Positions 24,721 through 36,010 of a stretch of 62,000 nucleotides of DNA are shown in pieces. Both the position numbers and the translations under genes were made by a program. Position 1 is the stretch's first letter. Each line of letters starts with the position of its first letter. Below the pieces are notes generated by a model, which did no database searches, was not told the origin of the DNA, and saw nothing but the letters and a program-made list of their open reading frames with translations. The DNA is from Symbiodinium natans (taxonomy: Eukaryota; Sar; Dinophyceae; Suessiales; Symbiodiniaceae). Where the stretch lies: the NCBI GenBank assembly GCA_905221605.1, contig CAJNDS010002773.1:136367-198366 (forward strand), written 5' to 3'.

Positions 24721-25189
24721 GGATGTACGGGTCTGGGGCTTTAGGCTTTGTAGGGTTTACAGGTATTTTGGGGTCCAGGGTTGCCGTTCACCCTAAACCG
24801 CCCAAGATAGGGTAATAAGTAGCCGCGACTATGGTAGTTCTGGAGCTTAGGGTTTTGGGTCTTAGACTTTATACGGTTGCCCCAAACCCTAACCCTCCCT
24901 AAACCCCCTAAATTCCCTAAGCCCCACAGGGCTTAAACTCCTGAAACAAAAATCCGTAAACCCTATACACCCTAAATCATCCCACAACTCCTTGAAAAAA
25001 AAAACCTATGCCCTCAGCCACGCATCCTTGGTTGCTTGGACTTCGGAGCACTTATGCCTGGAGAGGGGACCTGGGCTTATCCCAACGACGTGTCAGAGAC
25101 AGGGTAGACTTCACAAGGGTTTAGGGCTTAGGGTTTAGGGCTTAAAGGCTTAGGGCTTGGAGTTTAGGGTTTAGGGTTTAAGACTGCTT

Positions 25190-25680
25190 TAAGGGTGTAG
25201 AGATTCACATTGAGTCACAACCCTCATTTCTTGAACCAACAATGGCTTCGCTCGAAAACAACTCACGGGCTAAGTCTGTTTTCAAGTTTGCTCTCTCGAC
25301 GGGCCTTTTCGAGCCGGATCTGGGGCTGCACCGAGGGTTTGGGGTTTACTTGGAGGTTCCTTGCACTTATTAACCAAGTATAACTGTACTTATAACCCAC
25401 TGAAAAGTCCCTTAAATGCCCAGATATGGTTATAAATGCTGCTATGAGTACAGTTATGAGTACAGTTACAGATCTAAGAAGTCAAAGGGAACCATGAACC
25501 TCCAAGTAAGGTTTATAGGGTTCAGGGTTGGAACACGTCCATCAAGGCTTCCGACCGTTATGCAACGGCAGGCAATCGGGAGGGCAGAACGCTGCTTTTC
25601 GACAACGGCTCAACCTACCCCTGTTGTACACGGCTACCCCTAACTGGGACACATACTGGTTTAGGGCTTAGGGCATACAT
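25190..25680. repeat. Segment duplicated twice more at 42,310-42,560 and 43,385-43,690
   Basis: Common landmarks in order are GATTCACATT, CAACCCTCATTTCTTGAA, CGGGCTAAGTC, GCAACGGCAGGCAATCGGG and CCCCTAACTGGGACACATAC. The 25-kb copy additionally carries a family IV hairpin element (25,348-25,507). Confidence 0.75.
25348..25507. mobile_element. Hairpin element, family IV, copy 2 with 12-bp terminal inverted repeats
   Basis: Begins ACTTGGAGGTTC and ends GAACCTCCAAGT, a perfect 12-bp terminal inverted repeat. The interior carries TATAACTGTACTTATAACC and three ATGAGTACAGTTA-type motifs. The size (about 160 bp) and lack of coding capacity fit a MITE-like element. Confidence 0.7.
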
Positions 25681-26322
25681 TAGGACCTGCTCGTTCTGCC
25701 AAAGCCTCCAACTGGTCAAAGGCAACAGGCAACCCAGGATCCCTAAATTCGCCACACCGGAAATAAGCTAAGAATGCCCAAGAATTTCCTTTGAAATTCG
25801 CCTCGGGTTCCTGCCGAGAAGCGTTTGGAACAAGCAGACACGGATCCAGTCTCCTTCCCCCTAACCCAACCCTTCCATGCCAAATTTTGTGATGCATGGG
25901 GCCATTTCTGAGACGGGTGGGGAACAACAAGAAAGACGGCAGGAAGAAAGAAGATGGAGGGCATGTGCTTGCCTCAATGGAGTAGAGAAGACCGCATTCC
26001 TGAACACCCTGGCCACAGAGCCAGTAGGTGCAAGAGGCGAGACGAGAATATGTGGAAAACCTTCAAACCCAAAGTCGGAAAGATGCATCTCCTATCCCGT
26101 TGATGTGAAAGTCACACATCCGCATTTCTTGACGACTATTTGAGCATGCTGACTTGGACAAAGAGAGGTACAGACAGGTGTTGACACAGCTTGTCCCGAA
26201 ACTCTTGGCACTTGATTCTAAGTTCATGGTCGCTGTGCTCCGTTGTGTTGCAGCAGCGCATGGCAGTGTGGTTGTTTGATTTTAAACTCAACTCTTCTCC
26301 TCGCCCGGTCTACTCCTCGCTC

Positions 26323-26512
26323 ATCCCTGGAGCGCCCAACCCCAGAGTGTCCCTGGAGTGAAGGGCCCCAGAGTGCCCTGGAGCGCCCCATCGCAGAGTG
26401 TTCCTGGAGCGCCCAACCCCAGAGTGTCCCTGGGGTGCACAACCGCAGAGTGTCCCTGGGGTGCACAACCGCACAGTGCGCCTGGAGCGCCCAACCCCGG
26501 AGTGTCTCTACC
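26323..26512. repeat. Minisatellite of about 30-bp units
   Basis: Around six to seven units of the type CCCTGGAGCGCCCAACCCCA + GAGTGT, with variants (GGTGCACAACCGCAGAGTGT). All frames stay open, giving repetitive peptides on both strands, so long frames here are not evidence of a gene. Confidence 0.85.
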
Positions 26513-26694
26513 CAGAGAGGGTGGGGATGTTCGAAGTAAAATATTTTGATTTATGTGCTCGGCAAGCTCGGAGTCCTCCATGTCCGACCACGACGCGAAA
26601 GCCTGCCGGGGCAATTGGGAGCTTCTAACCAAAAAACGGGTACACACTCCGCACCAAGCTCGAAGATCCCAGGTGCCACCTATGAGTACCCTAC

Positions 26695-26820
26695 GAGTAG
26701 ACTCCGAAGCTCCGTAGAACCCTCTGACGTAAAGCGCAGACCATCGAAGCCTATAGTGCTTAGAGAAATATATGCCGTCTCCAGCGGTTCGGCAGCCTCG
26801 GCCAGCACCTCCGGATATTC
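26695..26820 (-). CDS. Single symmetrical exon, unknown gene
   Basis: A 126-nt minus-strand exon of exactly 42 codons, bounded by CTGTGCAG|G and CTC|GTAGGG, with no stop. It encodes EYPEVLAEAAEPLETAYISL then STIGFDGLRFTSEGSTELRS and LL. The acidic, hydrophobic alternation and clean splice borders make it the best isolated exon in the repeat quarter. The neighbouring exons were not found, and no family is recognised. Confidence 0.5.
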
Positions 26821-27079
26821 CTGCACAGAGGTCATACAAAGCATGTGGAATTGCTATGGCTATATCGCTTCCGCGACTTTCTACTTTCTAGGCAAATACG
26901 GGTGGGCATCGGGGCAGGTAGGCGAAATCAATTCTTTCGGGCCAGCAAGTGGGGCAAGTGGGCAATATCAACCAATGTGTGGGGCAGGCGCTCGCAATGC
27001 AACATGAGAGTTCGCTGCATGATGTCAGGAACAAGCCTCGACCACTTTTCGACTTCACTCATAAACACCACGTCACAGG

Positions 27080-29700
27080 CCAATGCGAAGCTCGCAGTGC
27101 TTTTGAAACAATTGGTTTTGCCAAAGCCCTTAGAGAGTGGGCGTCTTTGCTGAGACCGCTAATACCTTCAACCAAAACTCCGACACAGGCGGACCAAGCT
27201 GCAAAGCCACGCCATGGGGTTTAAAAAGTAGATGCCAGGCACATGGGTGTCATATGCCCCATGGCCTCCACTGGCACCTAAAGGGTTTAGGGTTTGGGGT
27301 TAAAGTTTCAGTGCGGAGCCTACAGATCCCGCCTCGCTGCTGCTGCTGGTCAGGGCAAATGCCTGGGAGGTCAATTGATTTCACAGGACTCGTCATGAAC
27401 TTTATGCACTTTGGGGGTTTAAGGGTGGGTTTAGGGTTTAGGCCCTTTGGGGCAGGAGCGCCTGCGAAGGGTTTAGGGCTTAAGGTTTAAGGAAAACATC
27501 CAAAAACTACAGGTTCAGCCTGCAGCTCCTGCTTGGTTGCAGGATGACATGTTCTGGGTTAGGGTTTTAGGGTTTTGTGGGTTTTACGGTTTTAGGGTTT
27601 AGGGTTTAGTGCAGGTGGAACTTCTTCTTGGCTGCTCGTGCGACTGCCTCAGAAGTGTGCCAGGCCGGATCTCAACGAGAAGGGGATATCCACCTAGAAG
27701 GGCGGTGGATATGGCCAATGTTCATAAGCACTACGCGCCAAATCTGCCTCATTTGTCGGCAACTCCTCTCCCCCCCCCTTCCCCCCCTCACCCTCCTTTT
27801 GGGTCAAGTTTAGAATTCAAGCACCAACGTTTTAGGTGGGCCTCGGGTTCGAGCTTTAGGGTTCATTTAACCGAAAGTAGTTTCTCAATGTTGTGGGATC
27901 CAAAGGGTGGGTGGGTAGGTATTCGATACCACTTCACTAGTGAATGCTTGGACTTGAGATGCTGATTCCTCAGCCCCAAGCCCTACACCCTACTAAACCC
28001 TAAACCCTAAACCGTAAACCGTAAACCCTAAACCCCCTAAACCCTAAACCCTAAAAGGAAGGCTCCAGGCCTGGCCAAACCTGTGAGCCTTCTCCTGTCC
28101 GAGGCGCCCTCTTGCTCCTCGCCTCGCAGAGGGAGGGTTTATAGGGGGTTTAGGGTTTAGGGTTTGGGTTTAGGGTTTGGGGTTTGGGGTTTGGGGTTTA
28201 GGGTTTAGGGTTTGGGGTTTAGGGTTTGGGGTTTGGGGTTTAGGGTTGCTATTCAGTGACCATTTTGAAGGTGCAGGATCGGAACCTCCAGGGCAAAAGA
28301 GCGGCTCTCAAAGCTGCCATCAAGGGCGGCGGTATTGTGTGTTGACTCAAACTTAAGCCCTCTATGCAACTTGAAATTCAACCAGCTTCTGGTTCTTCAC
28401 GGCTACTACACACATACAGTTCAGTCGCACGACTTACTGTTTGAAGATGCAGAACACAGATCTCTCGTGCATCGGGGTTCACTACTATGTGTAAGAACCA
28501 CCCCCCATAAAATAGAAGAATCTTCCTTAAGGGCAATACAGGGATCAGTATTCTTTACCGTTTTTGGGGAGGTTAGGGTTTAGGGTTTACGCTCGGGAAG
28601 CAGAAAGAGCAAGTGAATGATTCCAAGGGCCAAGCCTTTCTCGATTTGGTTATTGTTCTAACTGATGTCCCGAGTTCTAAGCATATTCCTTATAGTTTAG
28701 GTACCAAAAAGAGGCCCAGAACATAGAACAACCCCCATTGGGTGTACTTCAAAGATTCGAGGGGGCCTTCAATTCGCAGCAACCGTTGCGTAGCTTCTCC
28801 TGCGCGCAAGGCCGAAACACATCCAGGATGTTGGGGCTCATATTCGTTGGGGAGGCTTTCGGGATACAGGGGCTTTGGGCGCAAGCCGTTCTCCAGCTTT
28901 GGTGTGAAGAACGGCTAGGGCTGGGGGTTTGGGGTGTAGGGCTTTTGCAGTTTGTCTAAGGCTCTAGGGTCTAGGGTCCTAAGACTTTGGGGCTTTGAGG
29001 GGATGGCAGGCTTTCCAGGGCGAGGGGATCACATGTGCACACGGTTTCTGGATCATGTTCGCACATGACCTCAAAGATCATATCCGTGCACTCATGGTTT
29101 TGCCGCAAAGATCATGTCCGCACGTGTTTTTGCCCTCAAAGATCACATCCGCACATGATTTTCAGGGCTTTTCGGGTTTAGGTTTTCGGTAGGGTTTAGA
29201 CAGGCTTTTTAGGGTTTGGGTTTTTTGGGGTTTAGGGTCTTGGGGTTTAGGGTTGAAATTAGGGCGTTAAGGTTTTAAGGTTTTTGAGGATTTTCCGGGC
29301 TAAGGGATTTTGCGGGGTTCCGAGGGCTAGCGGCTAGAAGGCTTGGGATCTTGCACGGAGACGAGAATAAAATCAAAATGGCCTGACTTCGGGTTTAGGG
29401 TTTACTTGATTGCTTGTTGCGGCGCGGGGGGTGGTTCCGGGGTGTCATTCTCCAACAGCAGGCACTTACTTCCATCATTCCCTAGAAACCCTAAACCCTA
29501 AACCCTAATTCAGTCGAACTCTGAGATCCGGGAGATCTGGAAGCCCCAACCCCCAGAAGCACCTCACGTCTACACCCCAAATCCCCTTAAATCTAACCCC
29601 AAAACCCCAAAACCCCAAAACCCCAAAACTCTAAAACTCTAAACCCAAACCCCAAACCCCAAACCCTAAAACATCCAAAGCCCCAGCCCAGACCCCAAAA
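27080..29700 (+). repeat. Duplicated block, direct copy B
   Basis: Collinear with copy A (19,640-22,830), and its central part (27,600-28,540) matches the inverted copy C. The interior includes a frame reading CNLKFNQLLVLHGYYTHTVQ that is partly conserved among the three copies, but each copy is interrupted at different places. Confidence 0.8.
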
Positions 29701-29952
29701 CCCTCAACTCTAAACCCCACCCAAACCCCCCTGAAAGTGGCCCCTCAGGGCCATTTGCCTGGATCTCCGACTGCCACGCCGCTTCCTTCTTACACCAAAG
29801 GCCAGGATCTACCCAGAAGTACAATAGCATACTATGGTATGGAATGGTATATAAAATGCAAGAGGGAGCAATGGAAAGACAAAGATCACTGACGATGCAG
29901 TGCAAATCGCTTCGGCAGATCTGAGTTCCCTCTGATGTCTTGCTAAATGCCG

Positions 29953-30003
29953 CCCCCCCCCTCCCCCTCCCCTCCCCCCCCCTCCCCGCCCCCTCCCCCC
30001 CTT
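29953..30003. repeat. C-rich tract
   Basis: About 50 bases of C with single T, G or A interruptions. Confidence 0.8.
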
Positions 30004-30004
30004 C

Positions 30005-30260
30005 CCAAAATGTCAAAACCCTAAATCGGAAACGGCAGGCTCAGCTAGCGAAAGATAGATAGGCAAAGTCGAAGAACCCTTAAGCCCTTGATCTTCAACC
30101 ACGCAACCAGGGGCTCCGCTCCTGCAAGCGTGGGCGGGCCACTGCGACAGCTTGCTCCTCGTGGTGGAGATTTGTGACCCTAAAGCTGAAACCCTGGACC
30201 CTGAGCCCTTAACCCTATGAGTAGTGACCGGGTAGTGGTGAAGTAGGGGGGTTGGATTTG
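30005..30260. repeat. Second copy of the 24.4-kb segment
   Basis: See 24,400-24,720. This copy has a short extra stretch (CGGGCCACTGCGACAGCTTG) between the shared blocks. Confidence 0.7.
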
Positions 30261-30490
30261 GGGCTGGGGTTTGGGGTCAGAGGCGAGGGGGGGGGCATAT
30301 GCATGACAAGACACCCTGCAGAACCTCCAACCCCCCCCAAGCCAAAACACACGACAACCCTAAAACCCTAAAATATTCACCCTGAAACCCCAAAACCCTT
30401 CAACCCTCAAACCCTCAAACCCCAAACCCTGAAGCCCCCAAAACCATTGAACCCTAAAAACCCCTGAAGCCCTAAAACCCAACGCGCAGT

Positions 30491-30586
30491 CTATACTCCC
30501 CTTAGAACCTTTAAAACAATAATGTTGTTAGTATCCTCTTGGGTTTTATATAAACAAAATAAAAAACAATTCCGAAAAGGGTATAC
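30491..30586 (-). mobile_element. Intron-like element with inverted ends (family V)
   Basis: On the minus strand the 96-nt element starts GTATACCCTTTTCGGAA and ends TTCTAAGGGGAGTATAG, so it has a GT donor, an AG acceptor and imperfect terminal inverted repeats (TATAC...GAA / TTC...GTATA). It interrupts a coding-looking frame after CACTGCT and resumes at ACTGC, a 5-bp direct repeat. Relatives lie at 44,504-44,563 (left part) and 45,018-45,140. Confidence 0.6.
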
Positions 30587-30694
30587 AGCAGTGAGAGCGG
30601 CCTTTGACTTGCTGATCATCTTGTAGTCACCTGGCTGGTTGCTCAAGACCGTCTCCAGCCACTCCTGTCGAAGGATGGCTTCTGGTCTCGAAGG
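30587..30694 (-). CDS. Exon candidate upstream of the family V intron
   Basis: The minus-strand frame reads PSRPEAILRQEWLETVLSNQ, then PGDYKMISKSKAALTA, and ends at the GT of the 96-nt element. Upstream, the same frame stays open to about 30,841 but becomes low in complexity. Downstream of the element only a few codons precede telomere-like repeat. The texture is protein-like; no domain is recognised. Confidence 0.4.
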
Positions 30695-30818
30695 CTTTAG
30701 GATCCCCCCTTGTTTGCTCTGCTCAACCCCACAAACAATTTCCAGGAAAAGGGCCCAAAACCATGGTTTTCCACAAAGTGCAAGGATTCTAATAATGATA
30801 GTTTTGGTACTCATTCGG

Positions 30819-30912
30819 TCAAGGTATTGGTTCAAGTCCACAATCCGTATGGCTGTCCATTATCCTTATGGCTGAAAGCCATAAGGATGATGGACATGAA
30901 CCAATACCTTGA
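30819..30912. repeat. Long near-perfect hairpin
   Basis: Left arm TCAAGGTATTGGTTCA at 30,819-30,834 pairs with TGAACCAATACCTTGA at 30,897-30,912. An inner arm, CCATTATCCTTATGGCT, pairs with AGCCATAAGGATGATGG around a two- to three-base turn at about 30,875. About 17 extra bases bulge from the left arm. The following AT-rich sequence to 31,150 has no recognisable gene. Confidence 0.8.
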
Positions 30913-31495
30913 TATGCTGTTGTTGATTTTCTTTCAATTTCACAACTCAAAAAGGCAAACAACCTGCTCTTATAAGGAGCTAGGCCTAATTTCCACTTGG
31001 CCAAGTTCAATTTCACAACAAAAAGGTCTTAAATCTTGTACAATCCAAGTAAATTCTACTTCAATCCCATGGAATTCTACAACAACCCAATGGATTTTTA
31101 CTTCACCACAAGGTCTTGGTCTTGTTTTGTGTTGTAAGTTCAATGGAAATTAGGCAACCGCACCCCCGAACAGACTCCAAGAGCGTCCGTGGGCCCTGAG
31201 AGTTGAACGGCCTGGCGTCTAGCATCGATGGAGGTGTAGGTTTCGGTCAGGGTCACCCGAAGCCGCCCTTAAGCCCCCCGGCACAACAAAATCCCCCTGA
31301 AACAGATAACCTGACACCCCAAAGACAGGGCCAAAAGGAGCCAAACCCTCGAAAGGACCGTTGCAGAAGAGGCCTTCTTCTTTCGCCCCTCAGCCAGAGA
31401 CCCACACGAAGGTTTGGAGGGCTTCCAGGGGTCTCAGGGTTTTGGGGTATTAGGGCTCTACAAAAAGGACTGGCAAAGGGTCTTTAAATGGGGTT

Positions 31496-31708
31496 GTGTC
31501 TGTGGGACCGGGGAAGGATCAGGTTTGTGTGCTGCTAACTGAGCTCCTGGCACGCAAGTCACGCCCATCATCGAAGACCTTGCCAAAGAAGCTGAGCGGT
31601 TCGGGGGATAAGAAACGGGTCTGGGCATTCAAAAAAAACCAGTTTGGCTTTATGGCGGAGTTCTTTTACAAGGAGGAATCAAACCTTTCGGAAGGCTACA
31701 GGTCTTAG
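31496..31708 (+). CDS. Exon candidate, plus strand, unknown
   Basis: The frame reads GKDQVCVLLTELLARKSRPS, then a Lys/Ser-rich stretch (KTLPKKLSGSGDKKRVWAF) and KKNQFGFMAEFFYKEESNLS, to a TAG-type stop after GYRS. It has no ATG, so it would be a terminal or internal exon. It is one of few plus-strand candidates. Confidence 0.3.
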   Translation: MSVGPGKDQVCVLLTELLARKSRPSSKTLPKKLSGSGDKKRVWAFKKNQFGFMAEFFYKEESNLSEGYRS

Positions 31709-31909
31709 GATGTCTTTGGGGTTAAGCGTCTACGGGGGAGGTTCGGGGTCGTAGAGGTTCGGGGTCGTAGGGGTGTGCACAGGTTTTCTTGTAGAGTTTA
31801 GGGGTTTCCGGGCCGAATTGCGGCTGTCAGGGTTTAGGGCTTTTTTTGGGTTGAGCTTTTTATAGCCTCGGGTTCAGGCAGGCGGCTTTGAGGGGAAGCG
31901 CTTGGGGTT

Positions 31910-32520
31910 GAGGCTCATGGCCAAGGCGCCTCTGGTGCAGGGTGCAGAGCTTCAGGTTTTCAGGGGTTTGGGCCCGCCCAGCCTTCTCCGCGCGGGAAAA
32001 GGCAGGTTCAGACGGTTCAGCCATGCTGCTGACTGCAGTGCCCCGCAAGTGCAGTGCTTGTATGCGCCGGGCTTTTTGTGGGGGCCCTCCAAAGTGGCTA
32101 GTCTAGCCCCTTCCTAGGATGGCCCTTAAGACCCTCTTTAAAACAATTTTTTGGACATGATCCTCTTAAACCCGCTAAGGGTTAAACTCTGAAATGTCCC
32201 AAAGGCCTACCGAGCTTCGGTCGTCTCAACAGACCTGAATGCCAAAAACCTGAAGGGTCTAAAGCGCGGGGCTTCGACAGGCTTGAGGGGGCGAAGCCGC
32301 CCAGATGGCGGCGCGAGCGGCGTGGTGCAAGATGGACATCATATGCGCAAGCACCTTAAACACCCTTAAACCTACAAAGAGTTCCGAAGCCTCCAATGTC
32401 ATGTCGAAACGGCTTGTTAATCATCAGGGTCCGCTCCGAGACATACCCGTCCTAGACCCTAAACCCTATACCTCTTGTACGCAAAGCCTTGTCAGGCCCC
32501 CGAAATTGGAACCTTAAACT
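31910..32520. repeat. Duplicated segment, related to 38,866-39,345 and 32,600-32,690
   Basis: CAAAGTGGCTAG, AGGATGGCCCTTAA, GAAATGTCCCAAAGGCCTAC, CGAGCTTCGGT, GAAGCCGCCCAGATGGCGGC and CCGAGACATACCCGTCCTAG recur in the same order at 38.9 kb. The first part (GCTTCAGGTTTTCAGG, CACCCAGCTTCC) recurs at 32.6 kb. Confidence 0.75.
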
Positions 32521-32958
32521 TGGGCCTAAACCCTAAAACAAGCTTGTCTCGTGGTGGTGTAGAGGCGCTGCTAGGCTTTCACCTATGCTGCAATGCTGTC
32601 TAGTTCATGGTCAAGGGGCCTCTGTGGTTCCGGGATTTAAGGGCTTCAGGTTTTCAGGCAGTTTTGGATCCACCCAGCTTCCTCCGTACGGTAGAGGACG
32701 CGTGGCTTCCGGCATGCTGGACAAATTTGATGCTCACAACAAAGGTTTAGCGGATCATCATCCCAGTACAGATAGATAGTGCCCCCAGATTGCCCCTGCT
32801 GAGGACGGTGAGTGGGTGCGGGCAACACCCAAAATGAAAGCTTCAGGCCAATCGCTGTACGTGAACATTGGCTACCACGTCTAAGGAAGGCAGCGGTCGC
32901 ACAACCAAATCCTTCTTTGTGCATTCGGCAGCGCGTTTTTTTTATGTGACGCAGACTT

Positions 32959-35069
32959 TCAGCAACACGTCAGGAGATCAAGAAGCTCCTGCTTCATCTC
33001 TTTGCTGACGGTCTTTCGGAAAGCCCTCAGTTGTTGCTCTGCTTCTGCGTAGCTTCGACTGGGATCGTCATCAGCTCTCCACAGGAGCTTCAGGTCGTCC
33101 AGCAAATGCGAGTGGAAGCTTTTCTGTCCAAGCAGGGCTCTGACCAGCAGGGACACCCACTGCTGACGTTGCGGCTTCTCCAGAGCGCGCAACACGTCTT
33201 CCAGATGCTGTGTGCGCAGCATAAACGGGATGAAGTCCTCTTGGCTGATTTCCGCAGGCACAGACAGGAGGTTTTCCATCAGGCAAAGCATTTCTTCTGC
33301 AATCAACCGCTTCACAAAAGGGAGTCCTCCGCCGCCGTAATGGCGAAGAACGTAGTGTGCGGACTTGCTCAGAGAGGCATCCGCACTGCAACATTGGCGA
33401 CAATGCCCAAGCAGGCTTCGGAGGTGTGTGCCGACGATGTGACGCACGTCGCTTTCTGGGAAATGTGTCGTTCTTGCCCTCGCCAGAAACATACACCACG
33501 ACCAGCCTGAGATTCAAAAACGGTCGAAAGCGGTCGACCGCATTTCCTAAACAAACCTCCACTCCAAAGAAGTGCTGATAAACAGATCCAGGGGCATTTA
33601 AAGTACTTCACCTGCTTGGCATCATACCCCATCGCTGCCAAATTGCCGACATAATTTTCAGATTGCGCCAGTCTAAGCGTGTCAGCAACAGCCAGAATGG
33701 ACTCGGACCTGTACAGCAGAACACAGACTGCACCGCTCCTGCTGCTGCACAGAACACCAAGCCCCGCCTGTCCAAGCTGCCCATCTCGGACAGGTGCTGT
33801 ATCAAGACCTTAGAGTGTGTACCCTATAGTCTTCCCAGCATCTTCTCACTACATTGCACACATTGCACATTTCTTCGGGCCGAAGCGAACGAGCACAAAG
33901 CTCCCCGCCTTGGGACTCCTGGTGTGACGGGATGTCAGGCGCCACTGCAGAATGTCCTCCACCTTTTGCATGCATGGGCATTCTCCTGACTGACCAAGAA
34001 ATCATTGCCAGGCAGTAATATCGTAGACAAGGGGCCGCAAGGCATTGCAGCAGACTGGGCCTCGAGACTCACGCGCTTGCTGGATTTGCGCGGAGTCCAC
34101 TGCGCATGCCCTTGCTAACAGCCTATGCTGGAAGGCAAGCTGCAAGACGAGGCAGGCCGGGTCGGACGGATCCAGAATCTCGGTGTCCATGGCCCTGCAG
34201 GCCGTCGTCCGAGACTCATCCTTCATGGACCTTGGCTGCACACGTCCTCCCTGACGTCCGAGACTGCCAACAGCCCAAGCGCAAGAGCAAGGCGAAAGCC
34301 CCAGTGAGCCGGTGCGTGCATGGTCTGACTGCTGCAAGGCCCCCCCCCCCCCCCAGCGCCTCGCTGGGGTTCGCAGGGGAGTCTTCGGCGTTACATATTA
34401 CGTAAAACCATAGGAAGACTATAAGTATGACTGGCCACATGCCATGCCTCAAGAACGTAGGTTTTGATTTGGCCGCTGCATCCTATCCGCCGACCCCCCT
34501 GCTGGGCTCGCACCACTGAAGCGTTCCTTGGTCCGTCCCCCCCCCCGGCCCGAAGATGCATTCTCCAACTCGCCTTTCTTCGCTCTAGACACCTCAACCC
34601 TGAGCCCTTGCTGTAAACCCTGAGCCCCCAACCCTGAACCCTCGACCCTTGTCCCCTGACAAAACCCAAGACTCCGGCTCCTGCTGGTCCCGATCCTCCT
34701 CATCCGTGATGTCGAAGAACACGCAGTTGAGATTCTGCCGCACAGGGTCGTCCTGGCGAATGCACCTCGGTTCACAACAGCCTTCCCTGTAGAAAAGGTC
34801 GGACTCACCAAGTGTGACTGGCCCTCCGAATCCACAAGGTCCCCCTGAGCGTGCCTACTGAGGGCTGTCTCTGAAGTTAGGCTGAGCAGCCGTTCTGGAG
34901 ACAAGGTCTCCTGAACCTTCCGCTTCTTCCGAGCAGTCTTTGGGCTTGTGGAGCAAGGTGTGAGAAAGCGCTTTCTCCTCACCTTGCGCTGCGCCTTCGC
35001 ACCGGTGGCCTCATACCTTAAGGCAGTTCTGAGCGCGCTGGAGTCTGCTCCCCAATGCTCAATCCCCAA
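32959..35069 (-). CDS. Multi-exon gene of unknown function with apparent frame breaks
   Basis: The most convincing piece is the terminal exon, 177 codons or fewer (stop at 32,959), with SAHYVLRHYGGGGLPFVKRL, SQEDFIPFMLRTQHLEDVLR and a charged tail ending ELLDLLTCC. Upstream, 33,600-33,812 encodes SESILAVADTLRLAQSENYV and MGYDAKQ, and 34,010-34,200 encodes LDPSDPACLVLQLAFQHRLL. 34,680-35,069 encodes a basic, nuclear-signal-like start (RKVRRKRF, ARKKRKVQ) and then EGCCEPRCIRQDDPVRQNLN plus CVFFDITDEEDRDQQEPESW. The text appears to continue smoothly across three single-base frame changes (near 34,800, 33,590 and 33,465), so this is either a decaying gene or has assembly indels. It could be two genes. 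No domain is identified. Confidence 0.5.
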
Positions 35070-35340
35070 CTCATCTCAATTCCAGTCTCAGTTCTTCAGA
35101 GTGCGCCTGGGAAGGCCGCGCAAGGCTAGGGAACGAGAGTGCCCAAGAGGATTTTAGGCGTTGCTCTGAAGATGAGCACGTCTTCCGATGGTGTCTACGT
35201 TTTCTGGTTGTTCGAGTTCGCATGGTTGTTTTCACCTTTCTTGATTGAAATCTCTCTCCTGTGTCTTTCCATTGCTCGTCTTACTATCTAAGGCTTTTGC
35301 CGCGTGTTTCGCTTAGCTTAGTGCCGGCGGGCTCCAGAGT

Positions 35341-35371
35341 GTGTGGTGTGTGTGTGTGTGTGTGTGTGTGC
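35341..35371. repeat. (TG)n microsatellite
   Basis: A run of about 12-15 TG units between a divergent pair of gene candidates (minus strand below 35,069, plus strand from 35,565). Confidence 0.9.
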
Positions 35372-35564
35372 GCGCTTTGTGTGATTCTCTTCAGTCTTTT
35401 CATCCTGTTCAGACAGTCTGCAGATGTCGTGTAGCTGATGAAGTACAGATGAGGGAGCAGACGCGGCTCCGCAGCCAATTCTACTTCCAACCAAAAGAAC
35501 TCTCCCACAGCATTGGCATTTCCCAAGCTCCTTCGGAATCAGCTATCAGCTATTGTGGCTAAGG

Positions 35565-36010
35565 CTAGTGCTGGCAAGACTCTGACATTGGAGCTTGCAG
35601 ATCTGCCGCTCAACGCTTGTGATGTGAGCAGCAATCGAGTGAAGCAAGGTCTCCTGCCTGGGCCAATCACGTGCTTGCCAGGACTGCAGACGCCAGTGGG
35701 GGCTCCACGATCGCTGCGTTGCGAGGAAAGCTCAGGCCTGGACCTGGTCTGCATCCCTTCGACACTGTCCTCAGACGTCTGCGGGTGAGACCTGAAGGCA
35801 CTTTGGACACGAGTGCTGGGTGCCACAAACTTACTTACTATTGATTTGCCGGAAACACCCCAAAGCCAAGGAAGCAGTCAAGAAGACTAAACAACAGGAG
35901 ACTTTTCCCAAGCGTTCAAGAGCGCGTATCCTTGACGTGCTTTTCAGCCGGAAGCACGCTACACGCACTCCCGGGGCAGGGGACATCGATCTGTCAATGA
36001 GATTCGAGAG
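35565..36010 (+). CDS. Two-exon plus-strand candidate, unknown
   Basis: Exon a (about 35,565-35,784) reads GKTLTLELADLPLNACDVSS and ends at GCGG|GTGAGA. Exon b (about 35,871-36,010) begins after CCAAG|G and ends at GAGAG|GTGAGC, two strong donors in a row. In one frame exon b is basic (EAVKKTKQQETFPKRSRARI then LDVLFSRKHA). The phase implied by exon a would favour another open frame, so the reading is uncertain. A further piece (TTRVVACEYQRRKRKLQ) lies at about 36,085-36,140. It would be transcribed away from the 33-35 kb gene. Confidence 0.3.

Noticed and set aside
34216-34452. Signal-peptide-like start (MWPVILIVFLWFYVICNAED) on the minus strand
   Set aside because: It is attractive as a secretory signal, but it runs straight into a poly-G tract and overlaps the 33-35 kb gene model; a chance hydrophobic stretch is likely.
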